Both the position numbers and the translations under genes were made by a program. From NCBI RefSeq assembly GCF_013359695.1, contig NZ_JABFMU010000044.1, positions 1 to 55,271 of the forward strand: a DNA stretch of 55,271 bases, given 5' to 3'. Positions within the stretch are counted from its first letter, which is position 1. Every line of letters starts with the position of its first letter. The notes under the pieces are model-generated. The model was not told the origin of the DNA. It ran no database searches and saw only the letters and a program-made list of their open reading frames with translations. This document shows, in pieces, positions 1 through 8,629 of the stretch. This DNA comes from Pseudomonas sp. C2B4 (lineage in GTDB: Bacteria > Pseudomonadota > Gammaproteobacteria > Pseudomonadales > Pseudomonadaceae).

Positions 1-2
1 GG

Positions 3-113
3 TTCCTTTTGGGGCGTTTGCCAAAAGGGACTCGCCGTAAGGGCGAAACCATAAGTGGCCGTTACCGCAGCAACGGATATGTACACCCCCACCCACAGCA
101 TGGTCGGCTATAA
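3..113 (+). other. Short open frame cut by the left edge, origin unknown
   Basis: One frame is open from the left edge to a TAA at 111-113, giving about 36 residues rich in Arg and Gly (GRLPKGTRRKGET at its start). I do not recognise a domain. It could be the tail of a gene outside the window or non-coding filler. The stretch up to 235 otherwise shows only the leader of the efflux adaptor gene. Confidence 0.15.
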
Positions 114-235
114 GGCCGCCAAGCCAAACCCAAACTGACAGCGCCGTCAGTTAGCAGTCACTTTCCTGACCGTCAAACAGGTTTATAAAGGAACATACCA
201 ACCTGTCGATCATCCAGCCCTGGCGCCTCACTCGC

Positions 236-1396
236 ATGCGAATCCAGCAAAAACCCGCCCTGCTCGTCGCCCTTCTGATCCTCCTGGCAGCGCTGGGCCT
301 GTGGTATGCCACCAAACCCGCCAAGGCAAAGCTCGCGGCACCCAGCGCCATCCCCGTGCGCGTGGTCAGCGTTGTCGAAAAAGACGTGCCCCGCTATGTC
401 AGCGGCATCGGCTCGGTCCTGTCGCTGCACAGCGTCGTCGTCCGCCCGCAAATCGACGGCATTCTCACCAAAATCCTGGTCAAGGAAGGCCAACTGGTGA
501 ACAAAGGCGACCTGCTGGCCACCATCGACGACCGCTCGATCCGCGCCAGCCTCGACCAGGCCCGGGCGCAACTGGGCGAAAGCCAGGCACAGTTGCAAGT
601 GGCCCTGGTCAACCTCAAGCGCTACAAGCTGCTGAGCGTCGATGATGGCGTGTCGAAACAGACTTACGACCAGCAACAGGCGCTGGTCAACCAACTCAAA
701 GCCACCGCGCAGGGCAACCAGGCCTCGATTGATGCGGCTCAGGTACAACTTTCCTACACGCAGATTCGCTCTCCAGTCAGCGGCCGCGTCGGTATTCGCA
801 CCGTGGACGAAGGCAACTTCCTGCGCATGACCGACACCCAAGGTCTGTTTACCGTCACCCAGATCGACCCGATCGCCGTGGAGTTCTCCCTGCCGCAACA
901 AATGCTGCCGACCTTGCAGGGCCTGATCAGTGATCCGCAACATGCCCGGGTCAAGGCCTACATCGGCGCCGACACCGACGGCGAAACCGGCAATCTGCTG
1001 GGTGAAGGCCACCTGACCCTGATCGACAACCAGATCAACGCCAACACCGGGACGATCCGCGCCAAGGCTGAATTCAACAACGCTTCGCAGAAACTCTGGC
1101 CGGGCCTGCTGGTGACGGTAAAAATTCAGACGGCGCTGGACAAAGATGCGCTGGTGGTACCGCCCACCGTCGTACAGCGTGGCCTTGATCAGCCTTTCGT
1201 CTACCGGCTCAAGGGTGACAAGGTTGAAACCGTGCCGGTGCAGATGCTCTATCAGGGCAGCGGCCAGAACATCATCAAGGGCGTAGCACCGGGTGACGTG
1301 CTGGTCAGCGACGGCCAGTCGCGGCTCAAGCCGGGCGCCACCGTGCAAGTGCTGACCGAACCACCGCAGGTGGTGCAATCGGAGGCCGCGCAATGA
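236..1396 (+). CDS. RND efflux periplasmic adaptor (MdtA-like membrane fusion protein)
   Basis: This 386-residue protein is the adaptor that links an inner-membrane RND pump to an outer-membrane channel. It has an N-terminal membrane anchor (about residues 8-25), a lipoyl half-motif (VRPQIDGILTKILVKEGQ, about 70-87), an alpha-hairpin region, a second lipoyl half (RSPVSGRVGIRTVDEGNF) and C-terminal beta-barrel domains, the usual HlyD/MdtA order. The stop overlaps the start of the pump gene by four bases (ATGA), so the two are coupled. Start choice is uncertain: the ATG at 236 has no clear ribosome site, while AAGGAA at 188-193 lies 9 bases before an in-frame CTG at 203. No outer-membrane channel gene is present downstream. 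Confidence 0.9.
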   Translation: MRIQQKPALLVALLILLAALGLWYATKPAKAKLAAPSAIPVRVVSVVEKDVPRYVSGIGSVLSLHSVVVRPQIDGILTKILVKEGQLVNKGDLLATIDDRSIRASLDQARAQLGESQAQLQVALVNLKRYKLLSVDDGVSKQTYDQQQALVNQLKATAQGNQASIDAAQVQLSYTQIRSPVSGRVGIRTVDEGNFLRMTDTQGLFTVTQIDPIAVEFSLPQQMLPTLQGLISDPQHARVKAYIGADTDGETGNLLGEGHLTLIDNQINANTGTIRAKAEFNNASQKLWPGLLVTVKIQTALDKDALVVPPTVVQRGLDQPFVYRLKGDKVETVPVQMLYQGSGQNIIKGVAPGDVLVSDGQSRLKPGATVQVLTEPPQVVQSEAAQ

Positions 1397-4300
1397 AAGG
1401 CCACGGTTCGATATCCGCCTGGTGCATCGACCACCCGGTGGCGACGGTGCTGCTGACGTTTGCCCTGGTGCTGCTCGGTGCCATCGCTTTTCCGCGCCTG
1501 CCGGTGGCGCCCTTGCCCGAGGCGGAATTTCCGACCATCCAGGTGGCGGCACAACTGCCCGGCGCCAGCCCGGAAACCATGGCCTCCTCGGTGGCAACGC
1601 CCCTTGAAGTGCAGTTCAGCGCCATCCCCGGCGTGACCCAGATGACCTCAAGCAGCGCCCTCGGTTCGACCATCCTGACCCTGCAATTCACCCTCGACAA
1701 AAGCATCGATACCGCCGCCCAGGAAGTCCAGGCCGCGATCAACACCGCCGCCGGCAAACTGCCCAAGGACATTCCGAACCTGCCGACCTGGCGCAAGGTC
1801 AACCCGGCCGACAGCCCCGTGTTGATCCTCAGCGTCAATTCTTCGCTGATGCCCGGTCCCGAACTCAGCGACCTCACGGAAACCCTGCTGTCCCGTCAGA
1901 TCAGTCAGATCGACGGTGTAGGTCAGGTCGCCATCACCGGTCAGCAACGTCCGGCGATCCGCGTCCAGGTCTCGGCAGACAAACTCGCCGCCATCGGCCT
2001 GACCTTGGCGGACATTCGCCTGGCGATCCAGCAAACCAGCCTGAACCTGGCCAAAGGTGCGCTGTACGGGGAATCGAGCATCTCGACCCTGTCCACCAAC
2101 GACCAGTTGTTCCACCCCGAGGATTACAGTCAATTGATTGTTTCCTACAAGGACGGTGCACCGGTCCATCTCAAGGACGTGGCCAAAGTCGTCAACGGCT
2201 CGGAAGATGCCTACGTCCAGGCCTGGGCCGGCTCGCAGCCGGGGGTGAACCTGGTGATCTTCCGCCAGCCGGGGGCCAACATCGTCGAAACCGTGGACCG
2301 CATCCAGGCGGCGCTGCCGGGCCTGGAAGCGATGCTGCCCGCCTCGGTGCAGGTCAAGACGCTGATCGACCGCACCCAGACCATCCGCGCCTCGCTGCAT
2401 GAAGTGGAAATCACCCTGCTGATCGCGATCATGCTGGTGGTGGCGGTGATGGCGCTGTTCCTGCGCCAGCTGTCGGCCACCCTGATCGTGTCGGCGGTGC
2501 TCGGCGTGTCGCTGATCGCCAGTTTCGCCCTGATGTACATCATGGGTTTCAGCCTGAACAACCTGACGCTGGTGGCGATCGTGGTCGCCGTGGGCTTTGT
2601 GGTCGACGATGCGATTGTGGTGGTGGAGAACATCCACCGTCATCTGGAGGCCGGCGATGGCATGCGCGAGGCCGCGATCAAGGGTGCCGGGGAAATCGGC
2701 TTCACCGTGGTGTCGATCAGTTTCTCGCTGGTGGCGGCGTTCATTCCGCTGCTGTTCATGGGCGGCGTGGTCGGACGGCTGTTCAAGGAATTCGCTCTGA
2801 CTGCCACTTCAACCATCCTGATTTCGGTGGTCGTTTCCCTGACCCTGGCGCCTACCCTGGCGGCGCTGTTCATGCGCGCCCCGGTGCACGACGCCCATGG
2901 CAAGAAGGGCTTTGGCGAGCGGCTGTTGGCCCTTTACGAAAAAGGCCTGCGCCGCGCCCTCGCCCACCAGAAACTGATGATCGGTATTTTCGGCCTGTCG
3001 GTGGCACTGGCTGTCGGTGGTTATGTCTTCATTCCCAAGGGCTTCTTCCCGGTGCAGGACACCGGTTTCGTCCTCGGCACCACCGAAGCGGCTGCGGACA
3101 TTTCCTACGGGGACATGGTGAAAAAACACCTGGCGATGGCCGAAATCGTCGCCGCCGATCCCGCCGTCGAAACGTTCTCCCACTCGGTCGGTGTCTCGGG
3201 CAGCAACCAGACCATCGCCAACGGCCGCTTCTGGATTGCCCTGAAAAAACGCGGTGACCGCGATGTCTCGGCCAGTGAGTTCATCGACCGCATTCGCCCG
3301 CAACTGATGAAAGTCCCGGGCATCGTCCTGTACTTGCGCGCCGGCCAGGACATCAACCTCAGTTCCGGCCCGAGCCGCGCCCAGTACCAATACGTGCTCA
3401 AGAGCAACGACGGCGCGGTGCTGAGCACCTGGACCCAGCGCCTGACGGAAAAACTGCGCAGCAACCCGGCCTTCCGCGACGTGTCCAATGACCTGCAACT
3501 GGGCGGCAGCATCACGCACATCAGCATCGACCGCAGCGCGGCGGCACGCTTCGGCCTGACCGCCAGCGATGTCGACGAAGCCCTCTACGACGCTTTCGGT
3601 CAACGCCAGATCAATGAGTTCCAGACCCAAATCAACCAATACAACGTGATCCTGGAACTGGACACCAAGCAGCGCGGCAAGGCGGAAAGCCTCAACTATT
3701 TCTACCTGCGTTCGCCCTTGAGCGGTGAGATGGTCCCGCTGTCGGCGCTGGCCCGGTTCGATGCGCCCAGCATAGGCCCGCTGTCCATTGCCCATGACGG
3801 CATGTTCCCTGCCGCCAACATGTCGTTTAACCTCGCACCCGGCGTGGCGTTGGGCGATGCGGTGATCATGCTCAACCAGGCCAAGGCCGACATCGGCATG
3901 CCGGTAGCGATCAGCGGCAACTTCCAGGGCGCGGCCCAGGCGTTCCAGAGTTCGCTGGCCAGCCAGCCCTGGCTGATCCTGGCGGCGCTGGTGGCGGTGT
4001 ACATCATTCTCGGCGTGCTCTACGAGAGCTTCGTCCATCCGCTGACCATCATCTCGACCCTGCCTGCGGCGGGACTGGGTGCGGTGATCATGTTGTGGAT
4101 CTGCGGCCAGGACTTTTCGATCATGGCGCTGATCGGCCTGGTGCTGCTGATCGGCATCGTCAAGAAAAACGGCATCCTGATGATCGACTTCGCCCTCGAA
4201 GCCCAGCGCAAGGGCGGCTTGTCGCCGGAAGAAGCGATCTTCCAGGCCTGCCTGACGCGGTTCCGGCCGATCATCATGACCACCCTGGCCGCCCTGCTCG

Positions 4301-4494
4301 GCGCCCTGCCGCTGATGCTCGGTTATGGCACCGGCGCCGAGCTGCGCCAACCCCTGGGGATCGCGGTGGTGGGCGGCTTGCTGGTGAGCCAGATGCTGAC
4401 GCTGTTCACCACGCCGGTCATATACTTGTGGCTGGAGCGGCTATTCCATCGACCTAAACCTACAGCGCTGCCGGCGCTGGCGACCACAGACTGA
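1393..4494 (+). CDS. RND efflux pump, HAE1 (drug) type, MdtC/MuxC-like
   Basis: This 1033-residue inner-membrane pump is the normal length of an AcrB/MdtC-type proton-driven exporter. It begins with the short cytoplasmic segment and TM1 (SAWCIDHPVATVLLTFAL), has a large periplasmic loop, and carries the proton-relay acid pair D405-D406 in TM4 (VGFVVDDAIVVVEN). That motif is of the drug-exporting HAE1 class rather than the metal-exporting CzcA class. A second block of TM helices ends with the conserved region around 4150-4400. It is translated from an ATGA overlap with the adaptor. MdtBC and MuxBC systems use two different pump subunits; here there is only one, so a homotrimer is likely. Substrate is unknown. 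Confidence 0.93.
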   Translation: MKGHGSISAWCIDHPVATVLLTFALVLLGAIAFPRLPVAPLPEAEFPTIQVAAQLPGASPETMASSVATPLEVQFSAIPGVTQMTSSSALGSTILTLQFTLDKSIDTAAQEVQAAINTAAGKLPKDIPNLPTWRKVNPADSPVLILSVNSSLMPGPELSDLTETLLSRQISQIDGVGQVAITGQQRPAIRVQVSADKLAAIGLTLADIRLAIQQTSLNLAKGALYGESSISTLSTNDQLFHPEDYSQLIVSYKDGAPVHLKDVAKVVNGSEDAYVQAWAGSQPGVNLVIFRQPGANIVETVDRIQAALPGLEAMLPASVQVKTLIDRTQTIRASLHEVEITLLIAIMLVVAVMALFLRQLSATLIVSAVLGVSLIASFALMYIMGFSLNNLTLVAIVVAVGFVVDDAIVVVENIHRHLEAGDGMREAAIKGAGEIGFTVVSISFSLVAAFIPLLFMGGVVGRLFKEFALTATSTILISVVVSLTLAPTLAALFMRAPVHDAHGKKGFGERLLALYEKGLRRALAHQKLMIGIFGLSVALAVGGYVFIPKGFFPVQDTGFVLGTTEAAADISYGDMVKKHLAMAEIVAADPAVETFSHSVGVSGSNQTIANGRFWIALKKRGDRDVSASEFIDRIRPQLMKVPGIVLYLRAGQDINLSSGPSRAQYQYVLKSNDGAVLSTWTQRLTEKLRSNPAFRDVSNDLQLGGSITHISIDRSAAARFGLTASDVDEALYDAFGQRQINEFQTQINQYNVILELDTKQRGKAESLNYFYLRSPLSGEMVPLSALARFDAPSIGPLSIAHDGMFPAANMSFNLAPGVALGDAVIMLNQAKADIGMPVAISGNFQGAAQAFQSSLASQPWLILAALVAVYIILGVLYESFVHPLTIISTLPAAGLGAVIMLWICGQDFSIMALIGLVLLIGIVKKNGILMIDFALEAQRKGGLSPEEAIFQACLTRFRPIIMTTLAALLGALPLMLGYGTGAELRQPLGIAVVGGLLVSQMLTLFTTPVIYLWLERLFHRPKPTALPALATTD

Positions 4495-4503
4495 GGCGGG
4501 GTC

Positions 4504-5181
4504 ATGCGCGTTCTGATTATCGAAGACGAGGAAAAAACCGCGGACTACCTGCACCGTGGCCTGACGGAACAGGGATACACCGTGGATCTGGCCCGTGATG
4601 GCGTGGAAGGCCTGCACCTGGCGCTGGAAAGCGACTACGCGGTGATCGTCCTCGACGTGATGCTGCCGGGCCTCGACGGCTTCGGCGTGCTGCGCGCCTT
4701 GCGTGCGCGCAAGCAAACCCCGGTGATCATGCTCACTGCCCGCGAGCGGGTTGAAGACCGCATCCGTGGCCTGCGCGATGGCGCTGATGATTACCTGGGC
4801 AAACCCTTTTCCTTCCTTGAGCTGGTGGCACGCCTGCAAGCGCTGACCCGTCGCAGCGGCGGGCACGAACCGGTGCAAGTGAGCATCGCCGACCTGTGGA
4901 TCGATTTGATCAGCCGCAAGGCCACCCGTGCCGGCACGCGCCTGGACCTGACCGCCAAGGAGTTCTCGCTGCTCAGTGTGCTGGCCCGGCGTCAGGGCGA
5001 AATCCTGTCGAAAACGGCGATTGCCGAAATGGTCTGGGACATCAATTTCGACAGCGACGCCAATGTCGTCGAAGTGGCGATCAAACGTCTGCGGGCCAAG
5101 CTCGACGGGCCGTTCGAAGAAAAACTGCTGCACACGATCCGCGGAATGGGGTATGTGCTGGAGAGCCGTGGTGTCCAGTAA
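4504..5181 (+). CDS. OmpR/PhoB-family response regulator (heavy-metal/CusR type)
   Basis: A 225-residue transcription factor with an N-terminal receiver domain and a C-terminal winged-helix DNA-binding domain. The acidic pocket E7-D8, the phospho-acceptor D51 (IVLDVMLPG) and the conserved Lys in LGKPF are all present. The winged-helix domain ends with the usual NVVEVAIKRLRAKLD segment. It follows the pump gene by 9 bases and overlaps the kinase gene, so efflux genes and two-component genes probably form one unit with autoregulation (inference). The family resembles CusR/CopR/IrlR, yet the pump is of drug type, so the inducing signal cannot be assigned. Confidence 0.92.
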   Translation: MRVLIIEDEEKTADYLHRGLTEQGYTVDLARDGVEGLHLALESDYAVIVLDVMLPGLDGFGVLRALRARKQTPVIMLTARERVEDRIRGLRDGADDYLGKPFSFLELVARLQALTRRSGGHEPVQVSIADLWIDLISRKATRAGTRLDLTAKEFSLLSVLARRQGEILSKTAIAEMVWDINFDSDANVVEVAIKRLRAKLDGPFEEKLLHTIRGMGYVLESRGVQ

Positions 5182-6535
5182 CTCGATCGCACTGCGCCTC
5201 AGCGGGATGTTCACCCTGGTGGCGCTCCTGGTGTTCCTGTTGATCGGCTGGGCACTGTACCAACAGGTCGACAAAGGCTTGGGCCTGTTGCCCGAAGCCG
5301 AACTGGATGCACGCTACAGCGTGCTCGAATCCACCGTCGGCCGTTACGGCACGCCCGAGCATTGGGTGAAGATCAACAACAAGCTCAAGCTGCTCGGCGA
5401 AGAAGACAAGCGCATCAGTTTCTGGATCATCAGCGGCGATCCGCACTACGAATACGGCCAGCTGACACCGCAGATCCGCGCGTTCGCCCAAGGCCCGCTG
5501 GGCATGCGTGACATGCAGTTGCCAGACCATCCCTACCCGCTGAAAGTGCTGGTCAGCCAGTTCCCGGCCAAGGACCAACGGCCGCCATTGCGTTTCATGA
5601 TCGGCATCGACACCGAGACGTTTTACCAGACCCAGCATCAGTTGCTGATTGCCCTGGTCAGCCTGGCGATTGTCGGCGTGCTCCTGGCCTCGGCGCTGGG
5701 TTACTGGGTGGCGCGAATCGGGCTGAAACCGCTGATCAAACTGTCTCAGGAAGCCCAGCGCCTGGCGCCGCCCCTGCGTTCCGGGCGTTTACGAATGTCG
5801 TCACTGCCGCCGGAACTCAACCAATTCGTCCATTCGTTCAACTCCACGCTGGAGCGGGTCGAGCAGGCCTACTCGCGACTGGAGTCGTTCAACGCCGATG
5901 TCGCCCATGAACTGCGTTCGCCATTGACCAACCTGATCGGCCAGACCCAGGTTGCCCTGACCCGTGGACGCTCGGCCGAGCATTACTTCGAGGTCCTGCA
6001 ATCGAACCTCGAGGAGCTTGAGCGACTGCGCTCGATCATCAACGACATGTTATTTCTCGCCAGTGCGGATCAGGGCAGCAAGGCCACCAAACTGACGTCG
6101 ACGTCGTTGGCCGATGAGGTGGCGACGACGCTGGAGTATCTGGATTTCATCCTCGAAGACGCCCAGGTGCAGGTCCAGGTCAGCGGCGATGCCCAGGTGC
6201 GAATCGAGATCGCGCACTTGCGACGGGCGCTGATCAATCTGCTGAACAACGCCGTGCAGCACACCGAGCCCGGGCAGGTGATCCAGGTGCGGATCGAAGC
6301 CGAGGAGCATCAGGTCAGTATCGGCGTGGCGAACCCGGGTTCACCGATTGCCAGCGAACATTTGTCACGCCTGTTCGAACGTTTCTATCGCGTCGACGCT
6401 TCGCGCAGCAACAGCGGCAACAACCACGGGTTGGGGTTGGCGATCGTCAAGGCGATCGCGCTGATGCATGGCGGGGATGTGTTTGTGCGCAGTGACCACG
6501 GCATGAATACCTTCGGCATTCATCTGCCGGTCTGA
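5171..6535 (+). CDS. Two-component sensor histidine kinase (CusS/IrlS-like)
   Basis: This inner-membrane kinase of about 454 residues senses a periplasmic signal and phosphorylates the regulator encoded just upstream. It has TM1 (MFTLVALLVFLLIGWALY), a periplasmic domain, TM2 near 5640-5710, a HAMP linker, the phosphorylated H246 in DVAHELRSPLTNL, and an ATP-binding domain with N box (LINLLNNAVQHTE) and G box (NHGLGLAIVKAI). The frame is open further upstream, but GTG at 5171 (or 5168), overlapping the end of the regulator gene, fits the family N-terminus. Overlap implies translational coupling. The heavy-metal kinase resemblance is family knowledge; the ligand is unknown. Confidence 0.9.
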   Translation: MSSNSIALRLSGMFTLVALLVFLLIGWALYQQVDKGLGLLPEAELDARYSVLESTVGRYGTPEHWVKINNKLKLLGEEDKRISFWIISGDPHYEYGQLTPQIRAFAQGPLGMRDMQLPDHPYPLKVLVSQFPAKDQRPPLRFMIGIDTETFYQTQHQLLIALVSLAIVGVLLASALGYWVARIGLKPLIKLSQEAQRLAPPLRSGRLRMSSLPPELNQFVHSFNSTLERVEQAYSRLESFNADVAHELRSPLTNLIGQTQVALTRGRSAEHYFEVLQSNLEELERLRSIINDMLFLASADQGSKATKLTSTSLADEVATTLEYLDFILEDAQVQVQVSGDAQVRIEIAHLRRALINLLNNAVQHTEPGQVIQVRIEAEEHQVSIGVANPGSPIASEHLSRLFERFYRVDASRSNSGNNHGLGLAIVKAIALMHGGDVFVRSDHGMNTFGIHLPV

Positions 6536-6550
6536 TCCAGTACCTTCTTT

Positions 6551-6640
6551 TGTGGGAGCGAGCCTGCTCGCGAATGCGGTGTGTCAGTCAACGCAGGTTT
6601 GAACGTTTAACCGCTTTCGCGAGCAGGCTCGCTCCCACAG
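6551..6640. repeat. REP palindrome pair (REPIN-like)
   Basis: TGTGGGAGCGAGCCTGCTCG is followed about 45 bases later by its reverse complement, ending at GCTCCCACA. This is the typical two-REP inverted arrangement of fluorescens-group intergenic elements. It lies just after the kinase gene and could act as a 3' stabilising hairpin. Confidence 0.85.
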
Positions 6641-6788
6641 TGGTTTCGGGTTGACCACAAACGTGTGTACAACCAACTGTTGCCTTTTACGCAACAGTCC
6701 TTTCATGAATCCGCTCTTTTTCCCATCGCCCGACATCCTTATCTTTGCCCGCACCAAACAGCACTTGCCAAGCAAGAAGGTTTTAAAG

Positions 6789-7013
6789 ATGTCCAACAGT
6801 ATGGGTATTGCCAGCGCTTTCGTTTTGTCCTCTTTGTTTGTCTCTTCGTTCGCCATGGCTGAAGAGTCGCAGGCTTTCGTCGCACAAAACGCCGCACGCG
6901 CCTCCGCTTACGAAGAACACCAGATCGAGATGACCGCCAAAGCTCAGGAAGCCACCCAGGCCCCGCAAGCATCGAGCATTCAAGCCCAGCCTCGGGTTGA
7001 AAAAGACAGCTGA
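6789..7013 (+). CDS. Small exported protein of unknown function
   Basis: A 74-residue protein with a clear Sec signal peptide: a hydrophobic stretch (IASAFVLSSLFVSSFAMA) with a cleavage site after AMA, leaving a mature part of about 50 residues. The mature part is hydrophilic and rich in Ala, Gln and Glu (SQAFVAQNAARASAYEEHQI). I do not recognise the family. An AGAAGG ribosome site precedes ATG 6789. It is followed by its own terminator and then an OprD porin gene, so it is likely a monocistronic periplasmic protein. Function is not assigned. Confidence 0.7.
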   Translation: MSNSMGIASAFVLSSLFVSSFAMAEESQAFVAQNAARASAYEEHQIEMTAKAQEATQAPQASSIQAQPRVEKDS

Positions 7014-7082
7014 TTTCTGCGCATCGCTCCAGTTTCCCTCGACACTTTTCATCGGCTCTTCCCCTTGAAAAGTTGTCTTCCA

Positions 7083-7109
7083 AGCCGCTGCCCTCAGCGG
7101 CTTTTTTTC
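7083..7109 (+). terminator. Intrinsic terminator after small exported protein gene
   Basis: AAGCCGCTG-CCCT-CAGCGGCTT stem followed by a run of T. It separates the small protein gene from the porin gene. Confidence 0.85.
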
Positions 7110-7208
7110 GTTGTGGCTTCAACGCCGTTTGAATCGCCCTCCCTGCAAAAAACATCCCGACGACAAAAACAGTGATGTTCCCCGTTGACCCAAGGAGCTT
7201 GTCCGCAC

Positions 7209-8528
7209 GTGCGTTTCCCCTTCCGCTTCTCTTCGCTGTTCGTTGCATTCGCCGTAACGATGTCCGCCAACGCCCATGCTACTGATGATTCGACCGACGC
7301 CGGATTTGTCGAGGGTTCGCGCCTCAACCTCAACGCCCGTAACTACTACATGAACCGCAATCGGCTGCAGCAGACAGACGACAACATTGAGTGGGGCCAG
7401 GGCTTTCTGGGTGTCTTCGAGTCGGGCTATACAACGGGCACCGTCGGCTTTGGCATCGATGCCCACGCCATGCTCGGGCTCAAGCTTGACGGCGGTGGCG
7501 GCACGGACAACTCGAGCATCCTGCCGGTCAGTGATGGCAACGGCAAAGCACCGGAGTCCTTCTCGACCGCCGGTGGCACCCTGAAAATGCGTGCTTTCGA
7601 TACCGAATTGAAGGCTGGCGACCTGTTTCTGGCCAATCCGGTGATTGCCGGTGGCGAAACCCGCCTGCTGCCCCAGACCTTTCGCGGGGCCAGCCTGACC
7701 AACCACAGCGTCGACGGCGTAATGATCGAGGGCGGACAAGCCAGCTTCACCAAGCCTTACAACCAGAGCGGCCATACCCGCATCGGCACGTCCTACGGTA
7801 GCCTGCCCTTTGGTGAGGACAGCCAGCACCTGACCTGGGCTGGCGTGGCCTGGAATGGCCTGCCGGGACTGTCCAGCAGCCTGTATGCCGCCGAGCTCAA
7901 GGACATCTGGAACCAGTACTACTACGACCTGGATTACGTCTACGCGCTCAATAACCTGATCAGCCTCAACCCTGGCCTGCACATCTATCACACGCAGGAC
8001 ACCGGTGACGCGCTACTGGGCAACATCGACAACAACACCTGGAGCCTGCATTTCACCGTCGGCCTGGGCAATCACAGCGTCACGGCCGCTTACCAGCGGG
8101 TCAACGGCAACACACCGTTCGATTACATCAGCCAGGGCGACAGCATTTTCCTCGACAACTCCCAGCAGTACTCAGACTTCAACGGCCCGAATGAACGCTC
8201 GTGGAAACTCAAATATGCCTACGACTTTGTCGGCCTTGGCCTGCCGGGCCTGACGTCGGCGGTGTCTTACTCCCGCGGCAAACTGGACCTGACCAAGGTC
8301 GATCCAGAAAGCCCCGGTTACTCCGCGTGGTACAGCGTTGATGGCAAGAACGCCAAACACTGGGAACGCGACATTGATCTGAAATACGTGGTCCAGAGTG
8401 GTCAAGCCAAGGACCTGGCCCTGCGCCTGCAATGGGCGACCAACCGGGGCGGCAACGGTTATGGCGCGCTGGATCAGGACACTGATGAATACCGGGTGAT
8501 CATCGACTACCCGATCAATGTGTTCTGA
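7209..8528 (+). CDS. OprD-family outer-membrane porin
   Basis: This substrate-specific outer-membrane porin is about 439 residues long, as usual for the OprD family. It has a signal peptide (RFSSLFVAFAVTMSANAHA), the family opening (FVEGSRLNLNARNYYMNR), and the family block around GIDAHAMLGLKLDGGGGT. Later strands follow (NQYYYDLDYVYALN) and the chain ends in Phe (YPINVF), as outer-membrane barrels do. AAGGAG at 7192-7197 is followed 11 bases later by GTG 7209. An in-frame TTG at 7185 lies upstream of that site and is less likely. OprD members import basic amino acids, aromatic acids or other small organic anions; which one here is not readable. Confidence 0.92.
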   Translation: MRFPFRFSSLFVAFAVTMSANAHATDDSTDAGFVEGSRLNLNARNYYMNRNRLQQTDDNIEWGQGFLGVFESGYTTGTVGFGIDAHAMLGLKLDGGGGTDNSSILPVSDGNGKAPESFSTAGGTLKMRAFDTELKAGDLFLANPVIAGGETRLLPQTFRGASLTNHSVDGVMIEGGQASFTKPYNQSGHTRIGTSYGSLPFGEDSQHLTWAGVAWNGLPGLSSSLYAAELKDIWNQYYYDLDYVYALNNLISLNPGLHIYHTQDTGDALLGNIDNNTWSLHFTVGLGNHSVTAAYQRVNGNTPFDYISQGDSIFLDNSQQYSDFNGPNERSWKLKYAYDFVGLGLPGLTSAVSYSRGKLDLTKVDPESPGYSAWYSVDGKNAKHWERDIDLKYVVQSGQAKDLALRLQWATNRGGNGYGALDQDTDEYRVIIDYPINVF

Positions 8529-8540
8529 TCGGCAATTAAT

Positions 8541-8570
8541 CAAAAGGCCGGCCCAGTCGCTGGCCTTTTT
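8541..8570 (+). terminator. Intrinsic terminator of the porin gene
   Basis: AAAAGGCC ... GGCCTTTTT hairpin immediately after the porin stop codon, ending in a T run. Confidence 0.8.
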
Positions 8571-8629
8571 CCCGGCTGCTACGGTTAAGGAACTACGCTT
8601 ACCCAGTCATTCCAGCAGACATCAGCCCC

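Noticed and set aside
173..1597. Long minus-strand open frame opposite the efflux adaptor
   Set aside because: It is antisense to a well-supported gene with clear lipoyl motifs, is rich in His/Arg/Gln as mirror frames of high-GC genes are, and has no recognisable domain.
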